Numbered from the stretch's first letter, positions 1-8,444 are shown. The stretch is 34,495 bases of DNA from Actinomycetota bacterium (GCA_026393115.1 JAPLAU010000011.1:1-34495); one strand, 5' to 3'. Made by a program: numbers and translations. Notes: a model not told the origin generated them from the letters alone.

Positions 1-97
1 CGAGACCAAGTACAACCGCCGCCGACGCCAACGCGCCCTGGGCAAACTCACCCCGGTCGAGTTTGAGATGATCTACCAAGCCGCAGACGCGGCGTAG
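1..97 (+). CDS. IS3-family transposase, C-terminal end (partial)
   Basis: The window opens inside an open frame (codons from base 2) that ends at a TAG at 95-97. The last 31 residues carry a run of arginines after Lys-Tyr-Asn, then a Leu-Thr-Pro-x-Glu-Phe motif. This is the usual end of the integrase-core (OrfB) part of IS3-family transposases, in which an arginine-rich Asn-Arg-Arg segment and an L-x-P-x-E/Y motif close the protein. The 26-base terminal repeat that follows supports the call. The catalytic DDE residues lie upstream of the window and cannot be checked, so the subgroup is unknown. Confidence 0.8.
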   Translation, partial: ETKYNRRRRQRALGKLTPVEFEMIYQAADAA

Positions 98-1071
98 GAA
101 CCATCAACCCCGAGTGTCAACCAAACCGGGGGCAGACCCAACCAGCCGCCGACTCCCGATGTGAACGAATGCCACTGGGTGATGAAGTTTGGCCAACCAG
201 CCGGACTCGAGGACTCGCCTGAGTAGTACTCGGCGCGTAGCGAGGCAAGGGCTGCCATCACCTTAGGAAGTCGAATCACGAGGGCGGGCATGGCAATCAC
301 CGCGGCGACGAGCGCTGTGAGAATTCCCAGCCCGGCTTGGCGCAGGGTGACTCGCAGTCCCACTTCTGGCTTTCGGGCGATTAGAACCACTGCGGGAGCG
401 ATCGCGCAGATCGCCGCGTTGTACTTCGTAGCGAACACCAAACCGACAAGTGCGCCGGCGTAGAGGTGATCTCTGGGACCCGGTGTCATTACCCACCGTG
501 CCGTCACCAGCGCCAGTACGCAGGTAAGGAAAGTCGCGATGAGATCAACGTTGATGCTCGTTGACATGGTGGCATGCCAGGGGAATGCGGCCAGTGCGAT
601 TCCCGCGCAAAAGCCGGCAGTTCTGCCAGCAAGTGTGCGGGCGGCAAGGGACGCGAAGAGCACGGTGAGGCAGCCGATAGCAATCCACGTGAGTAGTTCG
701 ACTGTGACAACCGCTGAAGGATTGATCACCGTCGGATTCGCCATCGAGTACGTGAACGACGGTTGTGCGGAGAACGGATGCACAATGCCAATAGAGGGAT
801 CAGAGGCAGCGCGCAGAAACACAAACAACGACGAGATTCCGAAGGCGAGATAGATCGGAAGCGAACCGTAAAGGTAAAAAGCGGGATCCAAGCTGGCAAC
901 CGATGGCAGCCGATTTGCCATCCCTGCAGCAGCTTGAATGATCTGAGGCGAATCGACGTAGTAGATGTAAGGCACGGTCTGAGTGATTGCCGGCAAGCGC
1001 ACGACGACCGCTACCGCTAGCGGAGCCCACACCCACGACGAGTAGGCCAGGCGGCGCAGGGCACCTTTCAT
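73..1071 (-). pseudogene. GT39/ArnT-like membrane glycosyltransferase, truncated by IS3 insertion
   Basis: This is a polytopic membrane protein beginning at ATG 1071 with a positively charged start and a hydrophobic first helix. An early Tyr-Val-Asp-Ser-Pro segment in the first outer loop and a later Gly-Leu-x-x-Gly-Leu-x-Phe-Ala-Thr-Lys-Tyr segment recall the dolichyl-phosphate-mannose-type (GT39/PMT/ArnT) glycosyltransferases that move sugars from lipid carriers outside the membrane. About 310 residues remain. The frame then runs into the IS3 terminal repeat at about 140 and stops at 73-75 inside the element. Family members usually have 450-600 residues with further helices and a C-terminal domain, so the gene is very probably broken. 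The exact substrate cannot be told. Confidence 0.7.
115..140. repeat. Right terminal inverted repeat of the IS3-family element
   Basis: The stretch runs TGTCAACCAAACCGGGGGCA followed by GACCCA. Read from the outside in, it begins TGGGTCTGCCCC, the typical end of IS3-family elements of actinobacteria, which start with TG and end with CA. It lies 17 bases past the transposase stop, where such a repeat is expected. The glycosyltransferase homology begins immediately after it, so base 140/141 is the likely junction. The target duplication cannot be verified because the left end is outside the window. Confidence 0.7.
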
Positions 1072-1147
1072 ACGATCACGATCCGCACAATCGTCAGCAT
1101 GGCATATTTGAGGTCGCGTGAGAGAGCGACCGATCGGTGCCTGCCAG

Positions 1148-1786
1148 TCACACTTGGCCGGGGTAGAACCCGTACCGGGCGAGGGGTTCGACCAGTTGCT
1201 GCTCCTCGTACGCCAGATGTGACAGAAGTGCGTCGGAGAGCAGCGACACTCCCTTGGCAAGTTGATCGAAGTCACCGTCGTCGTTCATATGGGCGACTAG
1301 CGCCCGGTCAACCTCGTCAAGGATTCCGTGGATGACTTCATGTTCTTGCTGCAGTCGATCGACAACTGGCGCTAGTTGAGGATCAGAATTGCGCAGATGG
1401 GGGAAGATCGCCGCGTCTTCGATTCCGTGATGAGTGGTGACAACCCGGCAATACGAAGCGCAGTAGGCGCCGATCCGCCAGTCGTGTTGGCGCATGGTCA
1501 TGTCGCTCAGTGAGCCCCGAGCATCGCCGGCAGACGCTTGGCCTTGCTGTACTCGTCGGATTACCTCAAGTAGGTGACTCAGTTCCAGGCGCAGATGATC
1601 GTGCACGTCGATTAAGTGCGAACTGACGGCGATGCCGTGCTGGCTGTACTCATGCCCGGCGGGTGGAGGTGGACCGAGGGGGCGGGCTGACTGATCCCAT
1701 ACCTGGGTATCGGTGAGCCGCGAATTTGCGTTGGGAGATTCGGTGGGGCGACGCATGGGTGCGGACGCACGTTCGTCGTCACTCAT
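1148..1786 (-). CDS. Hemerythrin HHE-domain protein
   Basis: The protein has 212 residues. The first ~50 are polar and likely disordered. From about 55 to 200 a four-helix hemerythrin-like domain is visible, with candidate iron ligands His62/His64, the His119-His120-x-x-Glu123 motif, His130, His149, and His190 with Glu194. Such domains bind a di-iron centre and serve in oxygen, NO or redox sensing or iron handling; which applies here is not shown. The start at ATG 1786 has a purine-rich GGGGGTG before it. It is divergent from the FUSC-type gene, with about 100 bases between them, and lies 76 bases upstream of the broken glycosyltransferase on the same strand. Confidence 0.85.
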   Translation of the reverse strand: MSDDERASAPMRRPTESPNANSRLTDTQVWDQSARPLGPPPPAGHEYSQHGIAVSSHLIDVHDHLRLELSHLLEVIRRVQQGQASAGDARGSLSDMTMRQHDWRIGAYCASYCRVVTTHHGIEDAAIFPHLRNSDPQLAPVVDRLQQEHEVIHGILDEVDRALVAHMNDDGDFDQLAKGVSLLSDALLSHLAYEEQQLVEPLARYGFYPGQV

Positions 1787-1874
1787 GGCTCACCCCCTTA
1801 CACGCCTCTGCAGGATTTACCCCTGAATGTGACGATTGTAGTGAGACCTCAATGAGCATGAGGAGTTGAGTGAC

Positions 1875-1880
1875 TACGGT
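1875..1880 (+). promoter_or_regulatory. Candidate -10 box, leaderless start of the FUSC-type gene
   Basis: TACGGT sits 6 bases before GTG 1887. The same spacing pattern (TANNNT, 6-8 bases, start codon) recurs at several genes in this window. It decides for the GTG at 1887 over the TTG at 1866, which has AGGAG directly abutting it without spacer. Confidence 0.45.
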
Positions 1881-1886
1881 TGCAGC

Positions 1887-3788
1887 GTGACCGAACGAGG
1901 GTGGCTGCTGCGCGATCAGGTGCTGCGGGTGATTGGTGAATCGCCCGCGCCGCCGGCCACGTGGGTATCAGTCGTTCGACGCACCGTGATTGTTGTCGGC
2001 TTCTTTGTGGCGGGACTCGTCCACGGCAACCTTTCGACGACGGTGCTGTGTGCCTTCGGTGCGCTGCAACTTGCCCTCATTGAAGCCGCTGTCACCCGCA
2101 CCGCACTGGTTCGGCTGCTACTCGGCACGGTCATCGCGTCGGTACTTTCGGTGTGGGTGGCAATGTGTGTGGGCGGAACATGGTGGGTGGTCCCGTTGAT
2201 CGCGGCGCTGGCCTACGTGTTCGGTTGTACATCGCAACGAGGAGCAGCGCCGGCCACGATTGGAACCAGCGCACTTGCTCTCGCCGTAATCTTTGCGGGA
2301 ATGCCGCGACCTCCCGAGCAGGCATTGCAGGCAGCGGGCTGGCTTGCCGTGGGAGCTCTCACACAGGCGGTGGCGTGGGTTATTGCGTGGAAGTACGAAC
2401 GCCGAGTATTTGCCCGTCGGGCGGTAGCGCTCAAGATTCTCTCGCTTGACCACCTCGTGCGGAAGCCGAGTCTGGATACGCGGGCGCTGAGTGCGACCCA
2501 CGACGCATCAGACACCGTTTCAGCGGTACTCGCCACTGCGTGTTTTCCTGCTGATGAAGAGCAGTATCTGCGGCGCGTGCATTCCGATGCGGTAGCGACG
2601 ACGCGTGCGCTCACTGCCTGGATGGTGCTGCGGAGCCCGGGAGACGGCGACCGCATCCACGTTTCATTAATGCTACGGCGCATCGGACGAATGCTTGATG
2701 ATCAACTGCTGCGCAAGCGTCCGCGCTCGGTCGACATTGTGGCTACCGACGAGTGGGTGAGTTCTCGCGAAGTAGCCAGATCGCTCACCGATCTTGCCGC
2801 CAGTGCCTCTGGGGTGATGACCAAGCAGCCTGTGTCCGACTCGCGGCCCTTGTTGCTTCCGGCGCGACCTCCCGCAGTCGTTCGTGGTGGAGTGAAGGTC
2901 GTCGAGCTCGTTGTGTCACTCAATCCTCGCTCGGTCGCGGCGCGCCACGGATTCCGAATGGCAATCGGACTCGCACTCGCCGAAGCGTTGACGTTGGTTC
3001 TGCCGTTCGCTCACTCATTCTGGCTTCCGTTGAGCGTGGTGTTCACACTCAAGGCCGACTGGTCGTTCACAGTGGTGCGTGGACTGAACCGAATCATTGG
3101 AAACTTGGCCGCCGTCATCGTTCTCCCCGCGCTCCTGATGGCATTTGGATACTCGAGCCCTACTCTCGCGCTGGCTCTGGCCGTGCTGACGGCCGTCGCG
3201 TGCCGCTACTTCTTTGGCAACTACGTGGTTGCCAGTTTCGGCCTCGCGGGTTCGGTGCTGATTCTCGACTACACCCTCGATCCCAGCGATTCGCTATTTG
3301 TCACGCGCATCGCGGCGACCGCGTTGGGATCGTTGATCGCCGCGCTCGTTGCGCTCGCGTTTCCTGCGTGGGTAAGTTCGCGCGCCGCGCAGCAGGTCGC
3401 TGACGTGGCGCAGTCACTTCAGACGTGGTCTACGGATGTGACGTTGGCGATCGAAGGTTCAGGTGACTCCGATCGCGATCGGCTTGAAGAAGACATCGAG
3501 CAAAGTCGCTTAGCCTTGGCAGCACTCGAACCAACGGCGGGCGGAGCGCTCTTTGAGCCCAGGCCGCAGGCCGATCCGGTGGCACTGATGCTCATTTACG
3601 AATCGGGTGCTCGACTCGCGGCCGGGCTCACTGCGCTGACCTCGTGTATCGCACTTCCTGGCGGAGTGGGCTCACTTCGCGACAGCGAGTTTGCTGCACT
3701 CACGAACGAACTGGTGCAACTGGAGAGAACTCGCGCCGATCACAACGCCGCGCTGAGTCGGTTCGCTGCTGGGCAGAACGTCGACTGA
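1887..3788 (+). CDS. FUSC-family (fusaric-acid-resistance/YccS-like) membrane protein
   Basis: The protein has 633 residues from GTG 1887 (640 if TTG 1866 is used). The layout is an N-terminal block of about six hydrophobic segments, a soluble stretch of roughly 190 residues, then a second hydrophobic block beginning with an Arg-Met-Ala-Ile-Gly-Leu-Ala helix and containing a Phe-Trp-Leu-Pro-Leu-Ser segment. A short soluble tail follows. This duplicated arrangement is that of FUSC/aromatic-acid-exporter-like inner membrane proteins. Some members are linked to export of aromatic acids, but the substrate here is unknown. It is monocistronic by spacing: the next plus-strand gene is 2 kb away, and the following genes run convergently. 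Confidence 0.75.
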   Translation: MTERGWLLRDQVLRVIGESPAPPATWVSVVRRTVIVVGFFVAGLVHGNLSTTVLCAFGALQLALIEAAVTRTALVRLLLGTVIASVLSVWVAMCVGGTWWVVPLIAALAYVFGCTSQRGAAPATIGTSALALAVIFAGMPRPPEQALQAAGWLAVGALTQAVAWVIAWKYERRVFARRAVALKILSLDHLVRKPSLDTRALSATHDASDTVSAVLATACFPADEEQYLRRVHSDAVATTRALTAWMVLRSPGDGDRIHVSLMLRRIGRMLDDQLLRKRPRSVDIVATDEWVSSREVARSLTDLAASASGVMTKQPVSDSRPLLLPARPPAVVRGGVKVVELVVSLNPRSVAARHGFRMAIGLALAEALTLVLPFAHSFWLPLSVVFTLKADWSFTVVRGLNRIIGNLAAVIVLPALLMAFGYSSPTLALALAVLTAVACRYFFGNYVVASFGLAGSVLILDYTLDPSDSLFVTRIAATALGSLIAALVALAFPAWVSSRAAQQVADVAQSLQTWSTDVTLAIEGSGDSDRDRLEEDIEQSRLALAALEPTAGGALFEPRPQADPVALMLIYESGARLAAGLTALTSCIALPGGVGSLRDSEFAALTNELVQLERTRADHNAALSRFAAGQNVD

Positions 3789-3847
3789 GTTACGACGGTT
3801 CGACAGTGGCCGATCGGGTGACCGTCAACAAACTTTCCGAAGCGTGC

Positions 3848-4221
3848 TCAGCTTTGAAAGCTTCGTAACCGCCGCGTGCTGATCGTGTAGGCGATGAGGC
3901 CCACGATCGCGTTTGGTTGCTCTTGAGCCTCCACACCGGGTAGGCGCCAATGAACAACATGACGGCGCGAGCGGCCCGCTCAACGGCAAGGGATCGAATG
4001 ATAAGTCGGTCACGCAGTGCGTGCCCGCGCGGCACATCGGGCGCCGCAGCGGCCGGACCACTTCCGACTGGCTCGCCCAATAGGAAGTCGCCACATCGCA
4101 GGCAGCGCCAGACGTCACCGAGGTCCGTGGTCGAGGAGAGGCCTCGTGCGAGGTCTGTCTCGTCGGGTCGGTAGGTGACATGTCCGTGGCGCGAACAGTG
4201 GCGCAGGCTCCAATCGAGCAT
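3848..4221 (-). pseudogene. DUF2127-like protein, frameshifted and internally deleted
   Basis: From ATG 4221 the minus strand encodes a segment with His-Cys-x-Arg-His-Gly-His, then Trp-Arg-Cys-Leu-Arg-Cys-Gly, then Arg-Gly-x-Ala-Leu-Arg-Asp and a hydrophobic helix. This matches the N-terminal zinc-ribbon-like part and first helix of actinobacterial DUF2127 membrane proteins. After Trp-Arg-Leu-Lys-Ser the original frame turns into charged, unconvincing sequence. Another frame gives a hydrophobic helix and a basic tail ending at a stop at 3848-3850, which resembles the end of the same family. The middle, usually about 80 residues with more helices, is absent. I infer an internal deletion that changed frame. 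An intact divergent small protein using one frame (stop at 3790) cannot be excluded. Confidence 0.55.
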
Positions 4222-4249
4222 GCTGCACGGTACCGAAGCAGGTGACCCA

Positions 4250-5617
4250 CTACGCCTTGCATGCGATGTTGCGCAGTTGTTGCCACGATTCAGGTCCGAC
4301 AATTCCAGTGACCGTGACCTGCTTGTCAGACTGGAATCGTTGAACGGCTGCTGCGGTTGTCTGGTCGAAGTCGCCGGTCACCTTGAGGTTATTGCCGTAG
4401 TACTTGTCGAGAACATGTTGCACGATGAGTGTTTCCCAGTTGTGGAAGAGCGGGTGCGCGATTTCGGTGAGTGGATAGTTTGAGCAGAGAACCGTCGTGG
4501 CGTCCTTGTCAAACTGGGCCGATCGCGGATCGAGGGTGAAGAGCTGGTTGCCCGCCGGCACCGATGAGAGGTCGGGTGCAGGGGGAGCGGGTGCGCCTTC
4601 GCAGCGAATAGCGCGCAAGTGTTTCCACGAATTGGGGCCGATGTATCCGGTCACGGTGATGTCGTTCGCAAGTTGGAACCATTGCACCGCCGACATGGTG
4701 TCGAGGCGGTAGATCCCGTAAACGACGACCTTGCGCGCGTAATCCTTATTGAGTTCATTCTGAAGAATCATTGCCGGCCACTCAACCTTTTCGCTGAAGT
4801 CGAGTTCGGGGAGGGGCACGTTTGAGCAGAGAATGGCGGTTGCAGTCGCATCGAACTTTGGCGAACTCGAATCAAGAGTGAGCAGTGTTGCTCCGTCGGG
4901 CACGGCGATGGGGTCGGATGCGCTGGAATTGCGCCCGGCTGCAAATACCAGGCCCACGATCGTGAGTAGTACGAGTGCGGAAGCGCCAAGCACGAGCGCG
5001 ATCCGGTTGCGATCTGAGCGACGTTGGTTCTCGAAGGCCTGGACCTCTGCTTCAGCGGGCAATGCGATGGTGGGCGCCAAACAGTCGGCCGCTGCTGCGA
5101 TATCCGTGGACGTAGCGACAGGAGTATCGATGTCTTGCGCGAGAATCGCCTCGCGTAGCGCGGCAAGTGGTCTGTTGGCAAGATCCTGGCGGTCAAGAAT
5201 CATCGACCGCGGGCAGTCTGGCAGTGAAAAACCGCGCGGAATAGTCGAATAGGGGAAGGCCACAACGTGCGCGAGGCGCACTTTGCGACGATTCCATCGG
5301 TCTTGGCTGTCGAGGAATGAACGCAGGGCGTACTTGGTACGACGAGCTTGATCGACAGGATGGATTCGCTTGCTGACGGCACCGTGCTGCATCCAGTCAG
5401 TGCCGTCGTGGGTGACTCGCCCGCCTTTGACCTCGATCACGGCGATGCCGGCACCCGCGAGTCCGACAATGAGGTCGCCTTCATGGTCACCATCGGGATC
5501 GGTGAAGCGCACGTTGGTCGCCAGCAGATCGTCGCCCTCGATGCTGGGCTTCAGGGCATTCCAGACGTCTCGCTCACCGGATGTCGTGAACTCCGGATCG
5601 GGTGGGAGAAAGGGCAT
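4250..5617 (-). CDS. NERD-domain membrane protein with two peptidoglycan-binding-like repeats
   Basis: The protein has 455 residues. Residues 13-130 form a nuclease-related (NERD) domain: Gly-Glu-Arg at 14-16, Asp48 and the Glu62-x-Lys64 pair fit the D-ExK core of this restriction-endonuclease-like fold. Residues ~206-228 are one hydrophobic membrane helix. After it come two related segments of about 100 residues (239-340 and 353-455), each with a Leu-Phe/Leu-Thr-Leu-Asp opening, a Cys-Ser-Asn motif and a Val-Thr-Gly-x-x-Gly-Pro-x-Ser-Trp motif typical of PG_binding_1 repeats. The likely topology is nuclease-like domain inside, repeats outside in the wall. A GAGGTG ribosome site precedes ATG 5617. 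The function is unknown; NERD proteins are only loosely tied to DNA processing or defence. Confidence 0.8.
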   Translation of the reverse strand: MPFLPPDPEFTTSGERDVWNALKPSIEGDDLLATNVRFTDPDGDHEGDLIVGLAGAGIAVIEVKGGRVTHDGTDWMQHGAVSKRIHPVDQARRTKYALRSFLDSQDRWNRRKVRLAHVVAFPYSTIPRGFSLPDCPRSMILDRQDLANRPLAALREAILAQDIDTPVATSTDIAAAADCLAPTIALPAEAEVQAFENQRRSDRNRIALVLGASALVLLTIVGLVFAAGRNSSASDPIAVPDGATLLTLDSSSPKFDATATAILCSNVPLPELDFSEKVEWPAMILQNELNKDYARKVVVYGIYRLDTMSAVQWFQLANDITVTGYIGPNSWKHLRAIRCEGAPAPPAPDLSSVPAGNQLFTLDPRSAQFDKDATTVLCSNYPLTEIAHPLFHNWETLIVQHVLDKYYGNNLKVTGDFDQTTAAAVQRFQSDKQVTVTGIVGPESWQQLRNIACKA

Positions 5618-5750
5618 CGTTCACCTCGTAGTCATTGGAGTTCTGAGCGCAGCAGATTCCTCGGTCAGCTCGCGAGTGCACGCGCGGGCGTTCTCACACT
5701 AGGTCGGTGTTTCGGGCGGCGTCCGGTGAATCGCCGATTCGACGTCTCTG

Positions 5751-5762
5751 CCTCAATTGAGG
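5751..5762. promoter_or_regulatory. Perfect 12-base palindrome upstream of the lipoprotein gene
   Basis: CCTCAATTGAGG is fully self-complementary and lies about 50 bases before the lipoprotein start, followed by a TACCCT box at 5771-5776. It could be an operator for the divergent NERD/lipoprotein region. No regulator is assigned. Confidence 0.3.
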
Positions 5763-5814
5763 CTGCGTGTTACCCTCGCGGCATCGGATTCAGCATTGAG
5801 TGGAGGTCGTCGTG

Positions 5815-6465
5815 GTGTCGGTACGAGTGCGCAACGTAGTTGCCGTGACTGCAGGTTCACTTCTTGCCCTCGGGGCTCTCGCGGGGTGTTCCTCAGGCAG
5901 TAGCGGCGGATCGTCCAGTGCCTCGGCAGTTGCACCTGCGTGCACCGAAGCGTCGATCAAGGCCGCGATTGCGCCCTCCGACCAACTAGATGGGTGGGGC
6001 TGTACTCAACGCGATGGCGGACTGGTGGCGGCCGCGAGTGTCTCGGTCTCGAACGGTGACCAGACGGTGTTCTGGTTCAAGTCCGGAACCAGTCAGTGGT
6101 ATCCCGCCGATGGTAAGGCACTGTGCGGGCAGTCCCTGCCTAGTGATCTCAGCAAGTTCTGCAGCGGTGGTGGCGGTGGCGGTGGAAGCACTAGCCCGAC
6201 GGCCAAGCCCGCATCGATCTGCAACGACACGGCTCTCGGCGACATCATCAAGCAGGTCGACTCGGGCGCGACAATCGACGGCTTCCAGTGCGCCACCACG
6301 TCGACTGGTGAACTTGCCGCGGTGAAGGTCACCAATGGAGGCCTCGTGAAGACCTACTTCTTCTCGAACGAGGGTGGCAAGTGGGTGCTGGTGAACAACA
6401 GCGTCTGCAAGGACCCGGCCGTGGTCAGCGATCCCACCTTCCAGGAGTACTGCAAGTCCGCCTAA
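5815..6465 (+). CDS. Secreted lipoprotein with two similar domains
   Basis: The protein has 216 residues from GTG 5815. GGAGG at 5802-5806 lies 8 bases before, which favours 5815 over 5812 or 5800. The signal peptide has basic residues at 4 and 6 and a hydrophobic core, and the lipobox Leu-Ala-Gly-Cys puts the lipid-carrying cysteine at 25. A Gly/Ser-rich linker follows. The mature part holds two parallel domains separated by a run of seven glycines and a Ser/Thr/Pro linker. Each has a paired-cysteine pattern, an Asp-Gly-(Trp/Phe)-x-Cys motif and a Tyr/Trp-Phe-(Phe/Lys) strand. I do not recognise the family. It is probably an outer-face anchored protein. Confidence 0.75.
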   Translation: MSVRVRNVVAVTAGSLLALGALAGCSSGSSGGSSSASAVAPACTEASIKAAIAPSDQLDGWGCTQRDGGLVAAASVSVSNGDQTVFWFKSGTSQWYPADGKALCGQSLPSDLSKFCSGGGGGGGSTSPTAKPASICNDTALGDIIKQVDSGATIDGFQCATTSTGELAAVKVTNGGLVKTYFFSNEGGKWVLVNNSVCKDPAVVSDPTFQEYCKSA

Positions 6466-6479
6466 CGACTCACTCACGA

Positions 6480-6532
6480 CCCTTCTGTGAGCGGAGAGTG
6501 CCCGATTCGGGCCTTATTCGCTCACAGAAGGG
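6480..6532. terminator. Long perfect hairpin after the lipoprotein gene
   Basis: CCCTTCTGTGAGCG (6480-6493) and CGCTCACAGAAGGG (6519-6532) are exact inverted repeats of 14 bases, with a smaller GCCCGA/TCGGGC stem nested inside the loop. It lies 15 bases after the lipoprotein stop. There is no clear T-run, so it may be an atypical terminator or a small repeated palindromic element; its copy number in the genome is unknown. Confidence 0.6.
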
Positions 6533-6603
6533 CGTTGCGCCTGACGTGTGGCGCTCGGTTACTGGTTGAGTGTGCTTCCGCTCACGCAGTGCCCGTGGCG
6601 CAC

Positions 6604-6609
6604 TAGCAT
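6604..6609 (+). promoter_or_regulatory. Candidate -10 box for leaderless acetamidase operon
   Basis: TAGCAT is followed by exactly 7 bases and GTG 6617. This matches the leaderless pattern seen at the ParE and LysR genes and argues for GTG 6617 over ATG 6608 as the start, because the ATG would fall within the box. Confidence 0.5.
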
Positions 6610-6616
6610 GACGGGC

Positions 6617-7633
6617 GTGGAACTCATTGACTTTCGCCCCCGCCGTGATCAGTACGCCTACACCTTCGGTGGCGCCGCGCCGGTGATGCGCATCCAACCC
6701 GGAACCGCACTTCGACTCTGGACCGAAGACGCGTTCAACTACGCCTTGCAATCGGTCAACGATCTGGCCAGCGAGAAGGTCAACCTCGCCGAGGTCAATC
6801 CCCAAACGGGACCGTTCTATGTCGAGGGCGCCGAACCCGGAGACACTCTGGTCATTCATATTGTTGATCTCACACCGGCTCGGTCGTGGGGTGCATCGGC
6901 GGCGATCCCATTCTTTGGCGGCCTGACATCAACTGATCGCACCGCGATGCTTCAAGACTCACTGCCCGACACCACCTGGATCTATCACGTCGACAGCGCA
7001 ACGAACACTGTTGGTTTCGAATCGCGATTTGGTGACATGACAGTACAACTTCCGATTGAAACGATGCTCGGAACCGTAGGCGTGGCACCGGCGGGTCGCG
7101 AAGTGCGTAGTTCGCTTGTGCCCGAACGGTTCGGCGGCAATATGGACACACCGGAGATGAAGGCCGGAACGACTTGCTACCTCGCGGTCAACGTCGAGGG
7201 TGCTCTGTGGTCGCTGGGCGATGGACATTACCGCCAGGGCGAGGGTGAGGCCTGTGGAACGGCCGTTGAAGGCGCCATGAACGTCACCGTCGTCGTCGAC
7301 CTCATCAAGGGCGGCGGCCCGACGTGGCCACGTTTGGAAAACGACGCGCACTACATGGCGGTCGGCTCATCGCGGCCGCTGGAAGATGCGTGGCGCATTG
7401 GCCAAGTCGAACTCGTGCGATGGTTTGAGCAGTTGTACGACCTGCATCAGATGGACGCCTATCAATTGCTGTCGCAAATGACGCAGGCGCCGATCGCCAA
7501 CGTGGTCGATGCAAACTTCAGCGTCGTTCTCAAGGCCGCGAAGCAGTACCTACCTGCACGCTCGGCATACGACGGCATGCACGCGCTCATGCGTGAGCGC
7601 GCCGCTTCACTTGGCACTATCACCTACGACTAG
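6617..7633 (+). CDS. Acetamidase/formamidase family amidohydrolase
   Basis: The protein has 338 residues from GTG 6617. It shows the hallmarks of the FmdA/AmdA family: a Pro-Gly...Glu-Asp-Ala segment early, an N-terminal Thr-Gly-Pro-x-x-Val-x-Gly-Ala-x-Pro-Gly-Asp-x-Leu motif (about 60-75), and a central Gly-Gly-Asn-Met-Asp motif with the following Gly-Asp-Gly-His-x-x-Gln-Gly-x-Gly-Glu metal/active-site stretch. These enzymes release ammonia and an acid from short amides. It heads a run of four same-strand genes: the SDR start is 12 bases downstream. Substrate preference cannot be read from sequence. Confidence 0.88.
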   Translation: MELIDFRPRRDQYAYTFGGAAPVMRIQPGTALRLWTEDAFNYALQSVNDLASEKVNLAEVNPQTGPFYVEGAEPGDTLVIHIVDLTPARSWGASAAIPFFGGLTSTDRTAMLQDSLPDTTWIYHVDSATNTVGFESRFGDMTVQLPIETMLGTVGVAPAGREVRSSLVPERFGGNMDTPEMKAGTTCYLAVNVEGALWSLGDGHYRQGEGEACGTAVEGAMNVTVVVDLIKGGGPTWPRLENDAHYMAVGSSRPLEDAWRIGQVELVRWFEQLYDLHQMDAYQLLSQMTQAPIANVVDANFSVVLKAAKQYLPARSAYDGMHALMRERAASLGTITYD

Positions 7634-7645
7634 AGGAGCATTGCA

Positions 7646-8407
7646 ATGGATCTCGGACTCAAGGGACTGACCGCACTTGTTACCGGGGGAACGCGCGGAA
7701 TTGGGCGCGCTACCTGTGAACTCTTCGCTCGTGAAGGTGCCCACGTCGCATTCTGTGCGCGCGGTGCCGACGAGGTGACCGCCACTCAAGCCGAGCTCGC
7801 CGAGCATGGGGTTACTGCGCTCGGAACATCGCTCGATGTGTCAGACGCTGTGGGAGTTCGGGCATGGGTCGAAGGAACGGCAGCGCACTTCGGTGGCGTC
7901 GACCTCGTTGTATGCAGTGTGAGTGCTCTTGCGATTCCTGATACACCCGAGAACTGGGAAGCCTCGTTCCGCACTGACCTCATGGGCGCGGTCAATACGG
8001 TCAACGCCGCCCTTCCGTACTTGCGACAGAGTAAGCACCCTTCGATCGTCACGGTGTCGAGTGTCTCGGGTCGTGAGGCCGACTTTGCTGCTGGCCCGTA
8101 CGGCACGTTCAAGACAGCGCTCATCGGTTACACCGGCGGCCTCGCGCTGCAACTGGCGCCGGAAGGCATCCGCGCAAATGTCGTGTCTCCGGGAAACACA
8201 TACTTCCCCGGCGGCGTGTGGGCGCAGATCGAACAGGGAAACCCTGACCTGTACAACATGGCGTTGGGGATGAACCCCACCGGACGCATGGGCAAGCCCG
8301 AGGAAATGGCCTCAGCCATCGTGTTCTTGTCGAGCCCGGTTTCCAGCTTTACCTACGGCACCAACCTTGTGGTCGATGGTGCACTCACGCGCGGCCTGCA
8401 CGTATGA
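7646..8407 (+). CDS. Short-chain dehydrogenase/reductase (SDR)
   Basis: The protein has 253 residues, the standard classical SDR length. The nucleotide-binding Thr-Gly-Gly-Thr-Arg-Gly-Ile-Gly motif begins at about residue 14, a Val-Ser-Ser-Val-Ser strand supplies the catalytic serine, and Tyr152 with Lys156 form the Tyr-x-x-x-Lys pair. The usual Asn-Asn-Ala-Gly is replaced by Cys-Ser-Val-Ser-Ala. A Val-Val-Asp-Gly-Ala C-terminus is typical. GAGGAG at 7633-7638 is the ribosome site. An NAD(P)-dependent alcohol/ketone conversion is expected; the position between an amidase and a hydroxyacid dehydrogenase suggests a small catabolic pathway. Confidence 0.9.
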   Translation: MDLGLKGLTALVTGGTRGIGRATCELFAREGAHVAFCARGADEVTATQAELAEHGVTALGTSLDVSDAVGVRAWVEGTAAHFGGVDLVVCSVSALAIPDTPENWEASFRTDLMGAVNTVNAALPYLRQSKHPSIVTVSSVSGREADFAAGPYGTFKTALIGYTGGLALQLAPEGIRANVVSPGNTYFPGGVWAQIEQGNPDLYNMALGMNPTGRMGKPEEMASAIVFLSSPVSSFTYGTNLVVDGALTRGLHV

Positions 8408-8444
8408 GTGGCCGCGGAGTCACCACTCCTGTGCTGAGTGCCCG

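Noticed and set aside
5751-5776. TTGAGG and TACCCT as a -35/-10 pair
   Set aside because: The spacer is only 8 bases, too short for a sigma-70-type promoter.
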